Positions 10,740 to 20,527 of a stretch of DNA of 64,000 bases are shown one piece after another; position 1 is the stretch's first letter; each line of letters starts with the position of its first letter. The stretch spans positions 1,426,001 to 1,490,000 of the forward strand of contig OX442317.1 in NCBI GenBank assembly GCA_949358305.1. Direction: 5' to 3'. The DNA comes from Strigamia acuminata. Taxonomy: Eukaryota; Arthropoda; Chilopoda; Geophilomorpha; Linotaeniidae. The notes below the pieces were generated by a model. It was not told the DNA's origin, made no database searches, and saw only the letters and a list, made by a program, of their open reading frames with translations. Position numbers and translations under genes: made by a program.

Positions 10740-11685
10740 AGGATAGTTGCCATTAACAAGTAAGTTGTCAGGCCGAAACATCAATGTTTTTCCAACAACT
10801 TTTGTGAGTTCTTCAAGTTTTGACTGGTGCAACAAATACCAAAGAGAATTTACCACTAGCTTAGGCTATTAATAACCACGAATGTTTTTTAATTTTACAT
10901 GAAGTAATATTGTTCTACATTTATTTAATTTTTTTTTTTTTTTAAAGAGTGAAAAAGTGACTTTTGATGAGTTCCGGCAGTGGTTGTGCGAACATCCGCT
11001 CACTCGCTGGCTTTTGCAGGAACCGTGCAGTGTTTCGCTTTCAAACAAGAGCGAAACGCCGACTTTTTATCAGACTGTGTCCGGTGTCACTCACCATAAA
11101 TGATTTTTTTTTTTAACATTTTTATATTGATTTTAGTTTGATTTTTGTTGAACCTTTTTTAGTGGAACAGACGGACATAGTGGAGTTAGAGAAGCGATAT
11201 TGGACTCTGAAAGCGCAGTCTCGTTCGGGAAAATTTGATTTGGAAACACTGATGCCACTGATTTCTCCTGCCATTCCCGCGTCGCTGTGCGAAGGATTTT
11301 TCTACGCTTTTGACGAGAACAGGGACGGACATATTGATTTCAAAGAGATGGCGTGCGGCGTGTCGGTCGCCTGTAGACGCCCCATCGTCGAGACACACAA
11401 ATGCAAAATGAAATTTGAATGATAATTTCAATTTGAATTGAATTTTTTCCTCTTTAGTTTGTTTTAAAATCTTGGACCGGGATCGCGACGGGTTGTTATC
11501 GAGTCGGGAACTGGAGAAAACGGTGTACGCGATGGTTTTGATACGAAAGGAGGCGAGATTGCTCGAAGACGCTGTAGGAAAGAATTCGAGAGAAAAAAAT
11601 TGTAAATGGATTTGAAAATGATTTTTGTTAGGAAAACGATATTTTGAAAATATCGGATATAAGCGAGACGGTTGCGCACGTTTTG

Positions 11686-11713
11686 AATCGATTCGATTCG
11701 ATTCGATTCGAAC
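11686..11713. repeat. (ATTCG)n pentanucleotide repeat inside a USP32 exon
   Basis: About five units of a GATTC/ATTCG pentamer lie between codons for VLNRFDS and EDDAIMLDEYL. The frames before and after the repeat disagree, as expected from pentamer slippage. Confidence 0.8.
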
Positions 11714-13028
11714 GAGGACGACGCGATCATGCTGGACGAGTACTTGATGTGGGCCGTGGACCAGCCGCTGTCTTTGGATTTCCAAGTTGTGATTGTTTGT
11801 TTGTTTGAAGCAATGACGCTCGGTTTAACCATTTATTATCGATTGCATTTTGTAGATGTGTCATTTGGTGCTCGGACTCCATCCGGCGACGAGAGAGGAA
11901 GAGGGATCTTGAGATGATTCGGGGCTGGCTGGAACGCGAGGAACGAAACGGGCTGCAGTTTGGCCAGTTTTGGTATTTGATCGCGATGGAGTGGTGGAAC
12001 TCGTGGCACGAGTACATCAATTAGCAGGTGAAAATTAAATTTAAATTTAAATTTAAATTTAAATGTAAATTTTTTTTGTTTTAGCCGTTGTCGGATGAGA
12101 TGAGTGGGAGCAGTTTGTCGCTCAATTTGAACACGAGTCAGAACGGGAGTTTGAAGCGGACCAAGCTGCAGAGGAAAGCTCTGGGCAACGAGAGCAGCGT
12201 GGCACGAAGCAACGATGACCCCAGCGTCATCATTACTAGCGCCACGTCTTCGAGCGACGAGAATTCGGAGCTGGTCAACGGGAATCCGTCTCGGCCGCCG
12301 ATGTCGTCGCTCGCGGCTCGCGCAGAACAGCAACGCGGCGAATAGTCCGAAAAAGCTGTTGAGCGTGAGTGCAGCCGGTGGGAATAATACGGAATTGTGC
12401 AGGTTGGTTAGGTTAGTTTGTGCGGGTTTGTGTAACGGGGTTTTAAATTGGGAGTTGTTTTTCTTGCAGATCGAACAGTAGTCTGTTCCGTCGCATTCGC
12501 CGCGCGTTCTTCGGAAAATCAACGGGATCGTGCCCTTTTACCCGAATATTCAACCGCAGAGACCGGGAGCAATCGATAACCAATCGCTTATTGTGCCAAA
12601 TGCACAAAAGGTGATTACGTTGACTGGTGAAGGCGGGAAAATCAGGAGAAACGCAACTCTGTCGCGAGGAAAGGACTTGGAACTCGTTCCTGAAACCGTG
12701 TGGAATGCTTTGCAGCAGTGAATTAAATGAATGAAATAGATAAAATAAATGTATTGTATTTTATTTTTATTTCAGGTGATTCAACCGAAGCACGGCGAGC
12801 CGGAATTGGAGTTGTATCCGATGTGTTTGCGATTGTTGCGGCACCACATTGCGGCGAACAGACCGCAGGCGAACGCTTGGCCGGGAATGGTCGGTGGCTA
12901 CGGCAGCACGGCTATGGGAGCCGGTAATAACTACTCTCCGCAATCGCCTCTTGCGCCCAAGAAATATTTAGCCTACTTGTCGTCGTTCAGTCGACTCGCC
13001 ATGTTGAAGAACGTTTTCGATTTTTTGA

Positions 13029-13247
<219 letters not shown>

Positions 13248-13336
13248 TAAGCGATACGCCGATTTGGTTCAAGATTTGTGGAGCGGTGCTGCTAGAACTA
13301 GAACTACAGCGCCTATGAAACTAAGGGATAAGGGTA

Positions 13337-13397
13337 TAATTTAATTTAATTTAATTTAATTTAATTTAATTTAATTTAATTTAATTTAATTTAATTT
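13337..13397. repeat. (TTTAA)n intronic microsatellite
   Basis: About twelve perfect pentamer units between two USP32-like exons. Confidence 0.95.
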
Positions 13398-14474
13398 TGT
13401 TATGTTTTTTAGTGGACCATTGGCAAATACGCACCACGGTTCAACAGCACGATTCGCAGGAATTGCTTGCACGAAGACCTGAATCGAGTTCATGACAAGC
13501 CTTACGCGGAGTTGAAGGACAGTGACGGACGCTCGGACGTGATCGTGGGAGAATCATATTGTGCGCAACAAGTCTATTATTGTTGACCTTTTTCACGGAC
13601 AACTAAAATCGGCTGTGACTTGTAAAGTGTGCGGTCACGAGTGTGTTCGCTTTGATCCTTTTAATTATTTATCTTTATCTTTGCCACTGCCAATGGAGAG
13701 TTGTATTCGTGTCGAGATTGTTGGTAATTTGCGTCAAGTTTGGTTGATGTTTTCTTGGTTTTTATGATTGGTGTTTTTTTTGTTTTTGTTTCTTTAGTTT
13801 TCCGGCTCGATGGAAGCATTCCGTACAAATACGGACTTCGGTTGAACATGGATGAGAAACATCGTGCCATTCGCCAATGTCTAAGTCAATTTTGTGGTAT
13901 TCCTAATGATCAAATTATGTTAGTAGAAGTAATATGATCTACGATTAAGGTATTTATGGCGTTTTTTTATGTGGTTTTGTCTGTTTTTGTCATTTTTTGA
14001 TCTGTTTTGGTCTTTTTTGATGTGTTTTTGTTGTTTTGTGATGGGGTTTTGTCGTTTTTTGATTTTTTTTGGGGTGTTTACGTGTTTTTCCGTGAATTTT
14101 TGGTGGTTTTTGATGTGTTTTGGGCATTTTTTGGTGTGCTTTGTGGATTTTTTTTGTATTGATTTATTTATTAGGGCTGATCAAAAAATTAAGTCAGTTA
14201 TCGTCGGTCAGTTGTACGCTTACGAAATTCCTCTGCACAACGAGTGCTTTATGACTGAAGAAATGAAAGAAACTGTTCCACTTTTACGAAGGAATAATGG
14301 TAGAAAAAGTGGATTTATTATTGCTCGTTGCATTCTCTGACGTGTGTTTGCTTTGCAGTAGTTTCGTTTAGGAAAATTCAGGAATACCCTCCGAACAACA
14401 ACATCATCTTGACATTGGACAACCACAACAATAATAAATCGTTGAACGAATTCCCAACCAACGGTCCACTAAGG

Positions 14475-15400
14475 AGAAAATGGAAATGATTCGATTTTTC
14501 ATTATGAACAATTTTAGTTTTATTTAAAATTGTTTTTTTTCAGATTAAAGTTATGCCAACTCAGTGTCATCAAAGTTTATATAAAACTTAATCACTGTTG
14601 CATTAGAATACGTTTTAAATGTTAGATCAAGCTTAGATGTTTGCCGCAGCGTGAGTTCTGCGAATGTTACAAGGTTTTTTTGGTTTTTTATTTGGGTTTT
14701 GTGCTACAGAGTAATTGCTTCGGAATTTTATGGCGATATGGATATACAGTCGAAACTCTTTATAACGAATCGCAAGGGACCCGAAAAATCGATTCTTTAT
14801 AACGAGAATTCGTTATATTGAAATTTTTTAACATGGCTGTTCTATGGCCAGCCAACCAAACCGGCCATTTTTAGGTATTCGTTATATTGATAATTCGTTA
14901 TATCGCGATTCGTTATAAAGAGTTTTGACTGTATAGCCGTTTTCGTTTTTTGTTGTTTTTTCATGTTTTTGCTTTTTTATTTATCGTTTCAGACACTTCG
15001 AATGCGGTGTTAGTGCCGTCTCCAGCGGGTCCGTGAATGTGTTGGAAGTGCACATGGATTGATCATTGTTGTGGGGCCCCGCGCGCGAGTGTTGATATAC
15101 TTGTACAATAAAAACCAAAATACAAATTAAAAATACAAATTAAAAAAACAAAACAAAAATACAAATTAAAAAAACAAAACAAAAATACAAATTAAAAATA
15201 CAAATTAAAAATACAAAACAAAAATACAAACAAAAAATATAAAACAAAAATACAAATTAAAAATACAAATTAAAAATACAAACAAAAAATGCACATTAAA
15301 AATACAAATAAAAAAATACAAATTAAAAATACAAATTAAAAAAAATACAACAAAAAATACAAAAATACAAATTGTTGTAAATAAATATAAATAAAAACTA
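14475..15400. repeat. Interspersed repeat family, copy 2, carrying a MITE and an A-rich tail
   Basis: Direct-orientation paralogue of 4555-5228: both begin with GAAATGATTCGATTTTTC and both contain the AATGCGGTGTTAGTGCCGTC block and the CCCCGCGCGCGAGTG motif. This copy holds a 185-bp MITE at 14747-14931 that copy 1 lacks. Its tail (15105-15370) is a longer array of TACAAATTAAAAA-like units. It interrupts the 3' end of the USP32-like gene. Confidence 0.8.
14747..14931. mobile_element. Tc1/mariner-pogo-type MITE with TA target duplication
   Basis: Terminal inverted repeats CAGTCGAAACTCTTTATAAC and the reverse complement of GTTATAAAGAGTTTTGACTG, flanked by TA at both ends (14745-14746 and 14932-14933). 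The paralogous repeat at 4821-4832 is the unoccupied site with a single TA, which fixes the boundaries. It is 185 bp long with no coding capacity. The interior has several ATTCGTTATA motifs. The CAGT ends and TA target fit pogo/Tigger-like transposases supplied in trans. Confidence 0.9.
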
Positions 15401-15499
15401 ATAACCATGTAATAAATGGTGTTTTTCGGAGATCTTTCAATTTAGTTGCATCCACGAAGATGACAATCCCGATTGATGCTGTCGATAAATTCAGCGAGG

Positions 15500-15824
15500 G
15501 TTCTCAATGTCATAAGTGCTTTCAGCGATGTGATTGCCCTGACTGATCGGACGACAGAATATCATAAGTAAGTGATTTTGATTGGTTTGGTTTTTATATG
15601 TTTAGAAAGTCATCTTTGTTCGGATCAAGAATTTCGTTGCGGGGATTCTGGACAACGAATTCCCCGTTTTTGGTTTGCGAACGCTTCGGACGAACACCCG
15701 GAACAAGGCTGTGATAATTTTGAATCGAGTTGTCATTAAAAATTTTGCGGTAAGAAAATGCAGTTGAGTAAAAATGATCGCATCCGTGCATCCAATTTGC
15801 GAGTTAATCGACTTATTTATTAAA
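15500..15824 (+). pseudogene. LRP1: Duplicated LRP1 LDLa exon, copy 2
   Basis: Paralogue of 10285-10630. The LDLa exon about 15606-15714 includes FGSRISLRG-type DNA shared with 10399-10503. It keeps the codons for IPRFW that copy 1 has lost, but lacks the CDRDNDCGD part that copy 1 retains. The two copies were therefore damaged independently. The intron and following exon continue past a MITE insertion to 16462. Confidence 0.75.
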
Positions 15825-15826
15825 TA

Positions 15827-16397
15827 CAGTGGAAACTCTTTATAACGAATCGCAAGGGACCGGACAAATCGATTCGTTATAACGAGAATTCGTTAAAACG
15901 AATTAGCTGAAAAAAATAAAATTTCATCATAAACAACATTATTTATTCATAAAATCATGTTAATTTTATCCCGATTCTTAAAAACTGTTGAAATTGTTAA
16001 AACGGGACAAATTAAACTCAACTGCTACAATTGGTAGCTTCTTGTCATTGTTAATGGCATTAAAAATGTTAAACTTGTACTAAATCAAAATTTCTTTTCA
16101 TTTGGCAGCCATTTTTAAAACACAAATTTTTTCATTTTTTCTAAATGTGTTCCTAACATGGGCATAAGATGTTGTGAGTCATGTGATCAGTTATGGAAAT
16201 TCGTTATAACGAGGGCTTGTTGGTATTACAGTGTACCTGAAAACTTGTTTGTTATAACGAATAATTCGTTATATCGAAATTCGTTATAACGAATATATTT
16301 AACATGGTGTTCTATGGCTGGCCAACCAAGTCACTTTCAATAATTCGTTATAGCGATAATTCGTTATACCGCGATTCGTTATAAAGAGTTTCGACTG
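15827..16397. mobile_element. 571-bp MITE of the same pogo-like family
   Basis: Begins CAGTGGAAACTCTTTATAAC and ends GTTATAAAGAGTTTCGACTG, flanked by TA on both sides. The first about 35 bp are almost the same as in the 185-bp MITE at 14747, so the two share a transposase source. The interior is AT-rich, with several TTCGTTATAACGA motifs near the right end and no open frame. The related LRP1 intron at about 10605-10630 lacks it. Confidence 0.85.
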
Positions 16398-16409
16398 TAT
16401 TAACGAAAG

Positions 16410-16462
16410 TTTATCATCGTTCCTGTGTGCCCAACGCCGTCTCGACAATCCGATCGGCTCCG
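16410..16462 (+). pseudogene. LRP1: Duplicated LRP1 EGF exon fragment
   Basis: Copy of about 10630-10682 coding RLDNPIGSE. Homology to the first copy ends exactly at the GAA codon before CSCVEGF, and the sequence goes on in frame into a Lys/Glu-rich titin-like segment. Confidence 0.8.
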
Positions 16463-17460
16463 AAGAAGTGCCCGAAACTGCAGTCACATTGAAGAAACCC
16501 AAAGATGCGAAAACAACAGACAGAAGAGGAGGAAACGACTGTCACTGAGAAAACCACAGTTACTCTGAAGAAACTAGATAAGGAGGAACCAAAAGAAGAA
16601 GAGACAACGACTGAAGTGACACTTAAGAAGAAGAAGAAGAAAGAAACCAAAGAAAGGGGAAGCCGAAGAAGTGACGCTGAAGATTGAAAAACCGAAAAAA
16701 ACCAGAAGAGATAGACCGTGGTCGAAGAGGAAACTGCCAAAATAACCATCAAGAAACCTAAGAAAAAAGTGGAGGAAGAAGAAAGAAAAACCGGAGGAAA
16801 AACCCAAAAAGGAACCGGAAGAAGCAGTGACTGTCACCATCAAGAAAAAGGAAGAAAAGCCTAAACAGGAAGCGGAAGAAGCAGTTACGGTCACAATTAA
16901 GAAGGACGAAAAGCCCGAAGAGAAGCTGGAAGTCGAAGAAACCGTAAAGAAAACGAAGAAACCAAAACTCGTCAAGGAAGAAATAGTGGAGGAAACTGAA
17001 GTGACTGAAGAAACGTTGGTTTTGCATCAACCCAAGGTGGAGGAAATTGAAGAGACGAAAGTGTCTTTGAAATTTAAGAAGCCGAAAGAAGAGGAAGCGG
17101 TGTTCGTTGCCACCGCTTTGAAGAAACTCAAGTCGGGAGAAGCCGAAACTAAGTTTATAATTCAGAAGGAGGAAATATTTTACGGAGTGACTCTGAGGAG
17201 AACTTGGACCGCTTCGACGAAATCGGAGGACTCTTGCTTTGGACTTTGGAAAGCCACCATGACGTTAAAGAAAGCGTAAAAGCCAACTCAAGTGGATTGA
17301 TTCTGAGGGGAGTTTGCAAAGAAGATTTTGTTACTGAAGACGTTTCTACGGAGTTGACCATTAAGAAGAAGAAACCTGTTAAGTTAAGGAAAAGGAGACG
17401 GAGGAGAGTGTGGAGAGTTTTACATTGGTAAAGAAGGAGAAACAAATCACAAGTCGAAGG
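16463..17460 (+). pseudogene. Titin/Sallimus-like PEVK segment
   Basis: Highly charged repeats of the type VTVTIKKKEEKPKQEAEEA, VTLKKLDKEEPKEEETTTEV and VEETVKKTKKPKLVKEEIVE over about 1 kb. This is the Pro-Glu-Val-Lys composition and 20-30-residue periodicity of the extensible spring of invertebrate giant muscle proteins. Open parts are 16505-16687, 16827-17279 and 17204-17431 in different frames, so at least three frameshifts are present. No Ig or Fn3 domain is visible. It is a fragment joined on the left to LRP1 sequence and on the right (about 17790) to an NRF-6-like exon. An alternative is another K/E-rich low-complexity protein. Confidence 0.55.
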
Positions 17461-17612
17461 TTAGTTTGTATAATTACCTACGCACAAAAAAGTGATGACG
17501 TTTCGGCTTTCCGGAAGTCAGCCGTTCCCGTCTAACGCCTGGCAGAACCTCTCTATTAAGTGTTGTCAATACCGGAAGCTGAAGCAATTGCTTGATATTA
17601 TTGATATTATTA

Positions 17613-17658
17613 TTGTTACTTCGCTCACAACCATTAATGGTTGTGAGCGAAGTAACAA
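17613..17658. repeat. Perfect 46-bp palindrome
   Basis: Two 23-bp arms without spacer, centred at 17635/17636 (ACCATTAATGGT at the centre). The surrounding 17460-17790 holds no confident exon. Confidence 0.95.
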
Positions 17659-17789
17659 CTGGACAATCTTCCGGTGAGATCAAACACATTGTAAAACCAA
17701 AAGACGATCAAGCATTCGGTGCAATTCTACCACACGAGAGTGTGACAGTCGGTGAAGTGAGTTTTGGAATTAAAGAGAAATTAGCGAAA

Positions 17790-18962
17790 TGAACGCGTGC
17801 ACCTTGCTCGGTTATAACTCTCAACCAAGTTGCGTACCATCGGCGTGTTCAGTTGGAGAAATAATCACTTTGTAAGTGTACTTTAAATACATTTTGAATA
17901 CATTTTGCTTAAACTTGAATTTTGCTGTAGATCTGTATAAACCAGAATGTATGTTGCCAAAACTCATCACTGCAACATTTGGATCTCTGCCATAGTAATA
18001 TAAGACAAATTAAAAATCATCAATCGTGGCCATTCTGGGAATTGTTTTGGAAGAAGGTGAAGCCGCACCAAAGAACTTTCAACAAAGTAAGTTGGACTAA
18101 ATTTATGGTTCGAAGAGTGTCTGACATTTATTTTGATGTTTGTAGTTTGTGCATCAGGATTAGTTTGCTTTTCTGCGTTTTTCAAGTGGCTGCACATTGT
18201 TGTCAACGGACCAGAGAGGTGGAATTTGATGTTTACATACATTCAGTACTTTGTTTAATAGTTTTTAATTTGACAAATTTCTCTCGTGGACAGATAACAC
18301 GAATAATTTAGAGAAATTGAAAGAAAGTTTTATATCTCGGATCATTTTAAATGGGAACGTTGCTGCGGATACTTTCTACTACACGAGATAATGAATTGAA
18401 GCGTCTTGTATGTTACGTTCTTATCTTAAGTTGTATCTCTGTATTTAGCGGTTTACCGGTCGCTTATGTAATTTTAATTTAATGTTGGTTTGGTTTATTT
18501 TTAGTCTCAATCCACAAACAAATCGAATAATTCCATTTGATGAACATGCAAGTGTATTGTTGAGGAGAGTCATAAGTGCTTGGAATAACGACTGGATACG
18601 TGTAAGCCTAAAAGAACGAGATGTCGTCTTTTACGAACAAGGTAAAATCATTTCTTTGATATAAAGTGGCAATACTTGGGGTGGGTGGTTGGCACTGTGT
18701 TGACTATGAGCGTGCTGTTTGGATTTAGCGAGTTTATTCCGAGTGGCACCAGTCCATCGATAGCGGAAAGATGTTTGTACTGCGCGTATTGCTTGGATAG
18801 TTATTTATTCTTTATCTTTTATTTTAGATATTTTTTTTGAATATGAGATGAGGAGGCCAGTGCTGAGGAAGATGAACATCTTGAATCATGAAGAAATTAA
18901 ATGTTTATTAATATTAATATTAGGTTGTGCGATAGTGTATGTGCGAGTTGTAAAATAACTAG
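17790..18962 (+). pseudogene. NRF-6-like acyltransferase fragment, copy C
   Basis: Exon about 17790-17873 codes LLGYNSQPSCVPSACSVGEI, the Cys-containing CVPSxCS signature of the nose-resistant-to-fluoxetine N-terminal domain. Later exons match the minus-strand gene at 33.8-35.8 kb: CHSNIRQIK (about 17980), LLRRVISAWNNDWIRVSLKE (18556-18650), LGWVVGTVLTMSVLFGFSEF (about 18675), LYCAYCLD and FFEYEMRRPVLRKMNILNHE (18836-18897). The family is multipass membrane acyltransferase-3 proteins. Relative to the minus copy, the CLYCAYCLD part is reached by an abrupt junction (about 18765), and an intron-containing part near 18010 is gone. Frames do not connect, so it is a fragment. Confidence 0.65.
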
Positions 18963-19015
18963 GGTATTTAGTTAATATATTGAGATGGAGAGATTGGATG
19001 ATTGCGCCGTGGCTA

Positions 19016-19552
19016 TTCTTACGTACGTACGTAAGAATAGCGTATTGGCTATTCTTACGTACAACCGGAAAATTGCAGGGAAGCCCATTCTCGGCCCCTG
19101 AAAAACTGTCTATTCGTATGTACGTATGGCTATTCTTACGTACATAGCGGGAATCATTATTCTTTCGTATTTGGAGGGATTATATACTACCTACACGTGT
19201 GGTGTCGCGCTATTTCCACCCATATCGATTAGGTTACTTTAGATTTAGTTTTGTTGTAATAATTTGTCCGTGAATGATTCTATTGTTAGCCAAAACGACT
19301 GAATTCAATCTGTGAAATTGGCTGAAATACCAAAATGACTGAATTCAATGTCTGAAAATAAAAAACCAAAACGCTGGTTTCATTTTGTTTGTTTTGAGGG
19401 GCAAATCCTGAGCGCGACATGCTGGTGGGTTTCATCCCTGCCCGTACGTACGTACGTGTGTACGTAAGAATAGCGGCCCGTCGGGCAAACGTTATTCTTA
19501 CGTACGTACGTAAGAATAGCCAATACGCTATTCTTACGTACGTACGTAAGAA
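19016..19552. mobile_element. MITE with 47-bp terminal inverted repeats made of ACGT palindromes
   Basis: The first 47 bp (19016-19062) equal the reverse complement of the last 47 bp, and TA flanks both ends (19014-19015, 19553-19554). Each terminal repeat is itself a palindrome (TTCTTACGTACGTACGTAAG plus AATAGCG). Further copies of TATTCTTACGTAC occur inside at about 19120-19145 and 19455-19475. No open frame. TA-targeted, Tc1/mariner-like behaviour is likely. Confidence 0.85.
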
Positions 19553-19559
19553 TATCCTC

Positions 19560-20035
19560 GGCCTTTTATTTTTATTATTGTTTTTTTAAAATTTATTTTA
19601 AAAGTGTTTGTAATCTAGATTTTAAATATCTTATGTAGATTGTCTAATCGTAGATCTTATTTATTTTAACAAATTTATAGCATTGAATAAGTGCTGTTAA
19701 ATGCGTGTGTAACTTAAAAAGGATGTGTGGTTTGAATATTGAATATTGAACTGTTGGTCTTTTAATTAAGCTTAAATAAATTAAAACAGTTTAAGTTTTT
19801 TTATTGTTTATAGTTTATAGTTTATAATTTAATGTTTTTACTTTTGTTTAGTTTGTTCTTTTATATATATTCTACAGAGCGCAGGATTTAAACTCAGGTA
19901 TGCAATGTCTAGGGTTTCTGTTTTCCCGCCCTTTTCCAACTCCCGGGAAATCGGTACTCCCGGGAATTAAAACCAGGTGACAAAAAATAGCTAAAAATGG
20001 CTAAAAATGGCCAATATTAGCCATTTATTAGCCAT
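19560..20035. repeat. AT-rich spacer, 3' part duplicated at 29.6 kb
   Basis: No gene seen. Positions about 19820-20035 are repeated at 29585-29700, including TTTATATATATTCTACAGAG, a GTATGCAATG/TTTAAACTCAG tRNA-like B-box remnant on the minus strand, and AAAAATGGCTAAAAATGGC motifs. The second copy lacks about 70 bp in the middle. Confidence 0.6.
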
Positions 20036-20155
20036 TATGTCCGGACAGCAGCGACGAGGAACTCAATTTTTGCAGTAAATTTAAAATAAATGTTTTTTTT
20101 TTGGGATTAATTTATTTGAAAGCAGCCACGCGGGTCGTGTCGACAGGGTTATTAT
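20036..20155 (+). pseudogene. LRP1: Duplicated LRP1 LDLa exons, left half, interrupted by Copia
   Basis: Paralogue of 5796-5914: the end of an LDLa exon (PDSSDEELNFC), the same short intron, and the start of the next exon (CRQGYY). The coding sequence is cut at ATTAT by the Copia insertion and continues at 25152. Confidence 0.85.
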
Positions 20156-20371
20156 TGTTGGACCCCATGTCGCTTGACCGCCATTACGTCGCGAGAGGGC
20201 ACTCGGACGTTCCGTGGCAGACGCTGATACGTCCACTAGACGACCCAATTTAACAGCCAATCATGGCCCAGTGTCTACATATTTAACCTGTGTATTTTCC
20301 CAGAATAAAACACTTGTAATTCTTTAACCCTACGATGATGTTGCATTATTTCAACCACACGATTTCCAACA
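20156..20371 (+). repeat. 5' LTR of the Copia element
   Basis: 216 bp, TG...CA ends, with an AATAAA polyadenylation signal at about 20303-20308. It should supply promoter and transcript ends. Identical to 24936-25151. Confidence 0.95.
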
Positions 20372-20373
20372 AA

Positions 20374-20390
20374 TGGTAGCAGACGGATCG
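20374..20390 (+). promoter_or_regulatory. Primer-binding site (tRNA-iMet type)
   Basis: TGGTAGCAGACGGATCG starts two bases after the 5' LTR. Its first ten bases complement the conserved CCA end and acceptor stem of eukaryotic initiator-Met tRNA. The second element has the same first ten bases at the equivalent place. Confidence 0.85.
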
Positions 20391-20527
20391 TTAAAAATCC
20401 ACCGACGACGTTAAAGAATAACTGACGACTACAAGTCAAAACACGAGGCGTACAAACTTGAAGAAGAAAAGACGAGCAGTAAAAGTCTGAAAATTTCGAG
20501 CGAGCACGTGTTTTTTGAGAAGACGAC

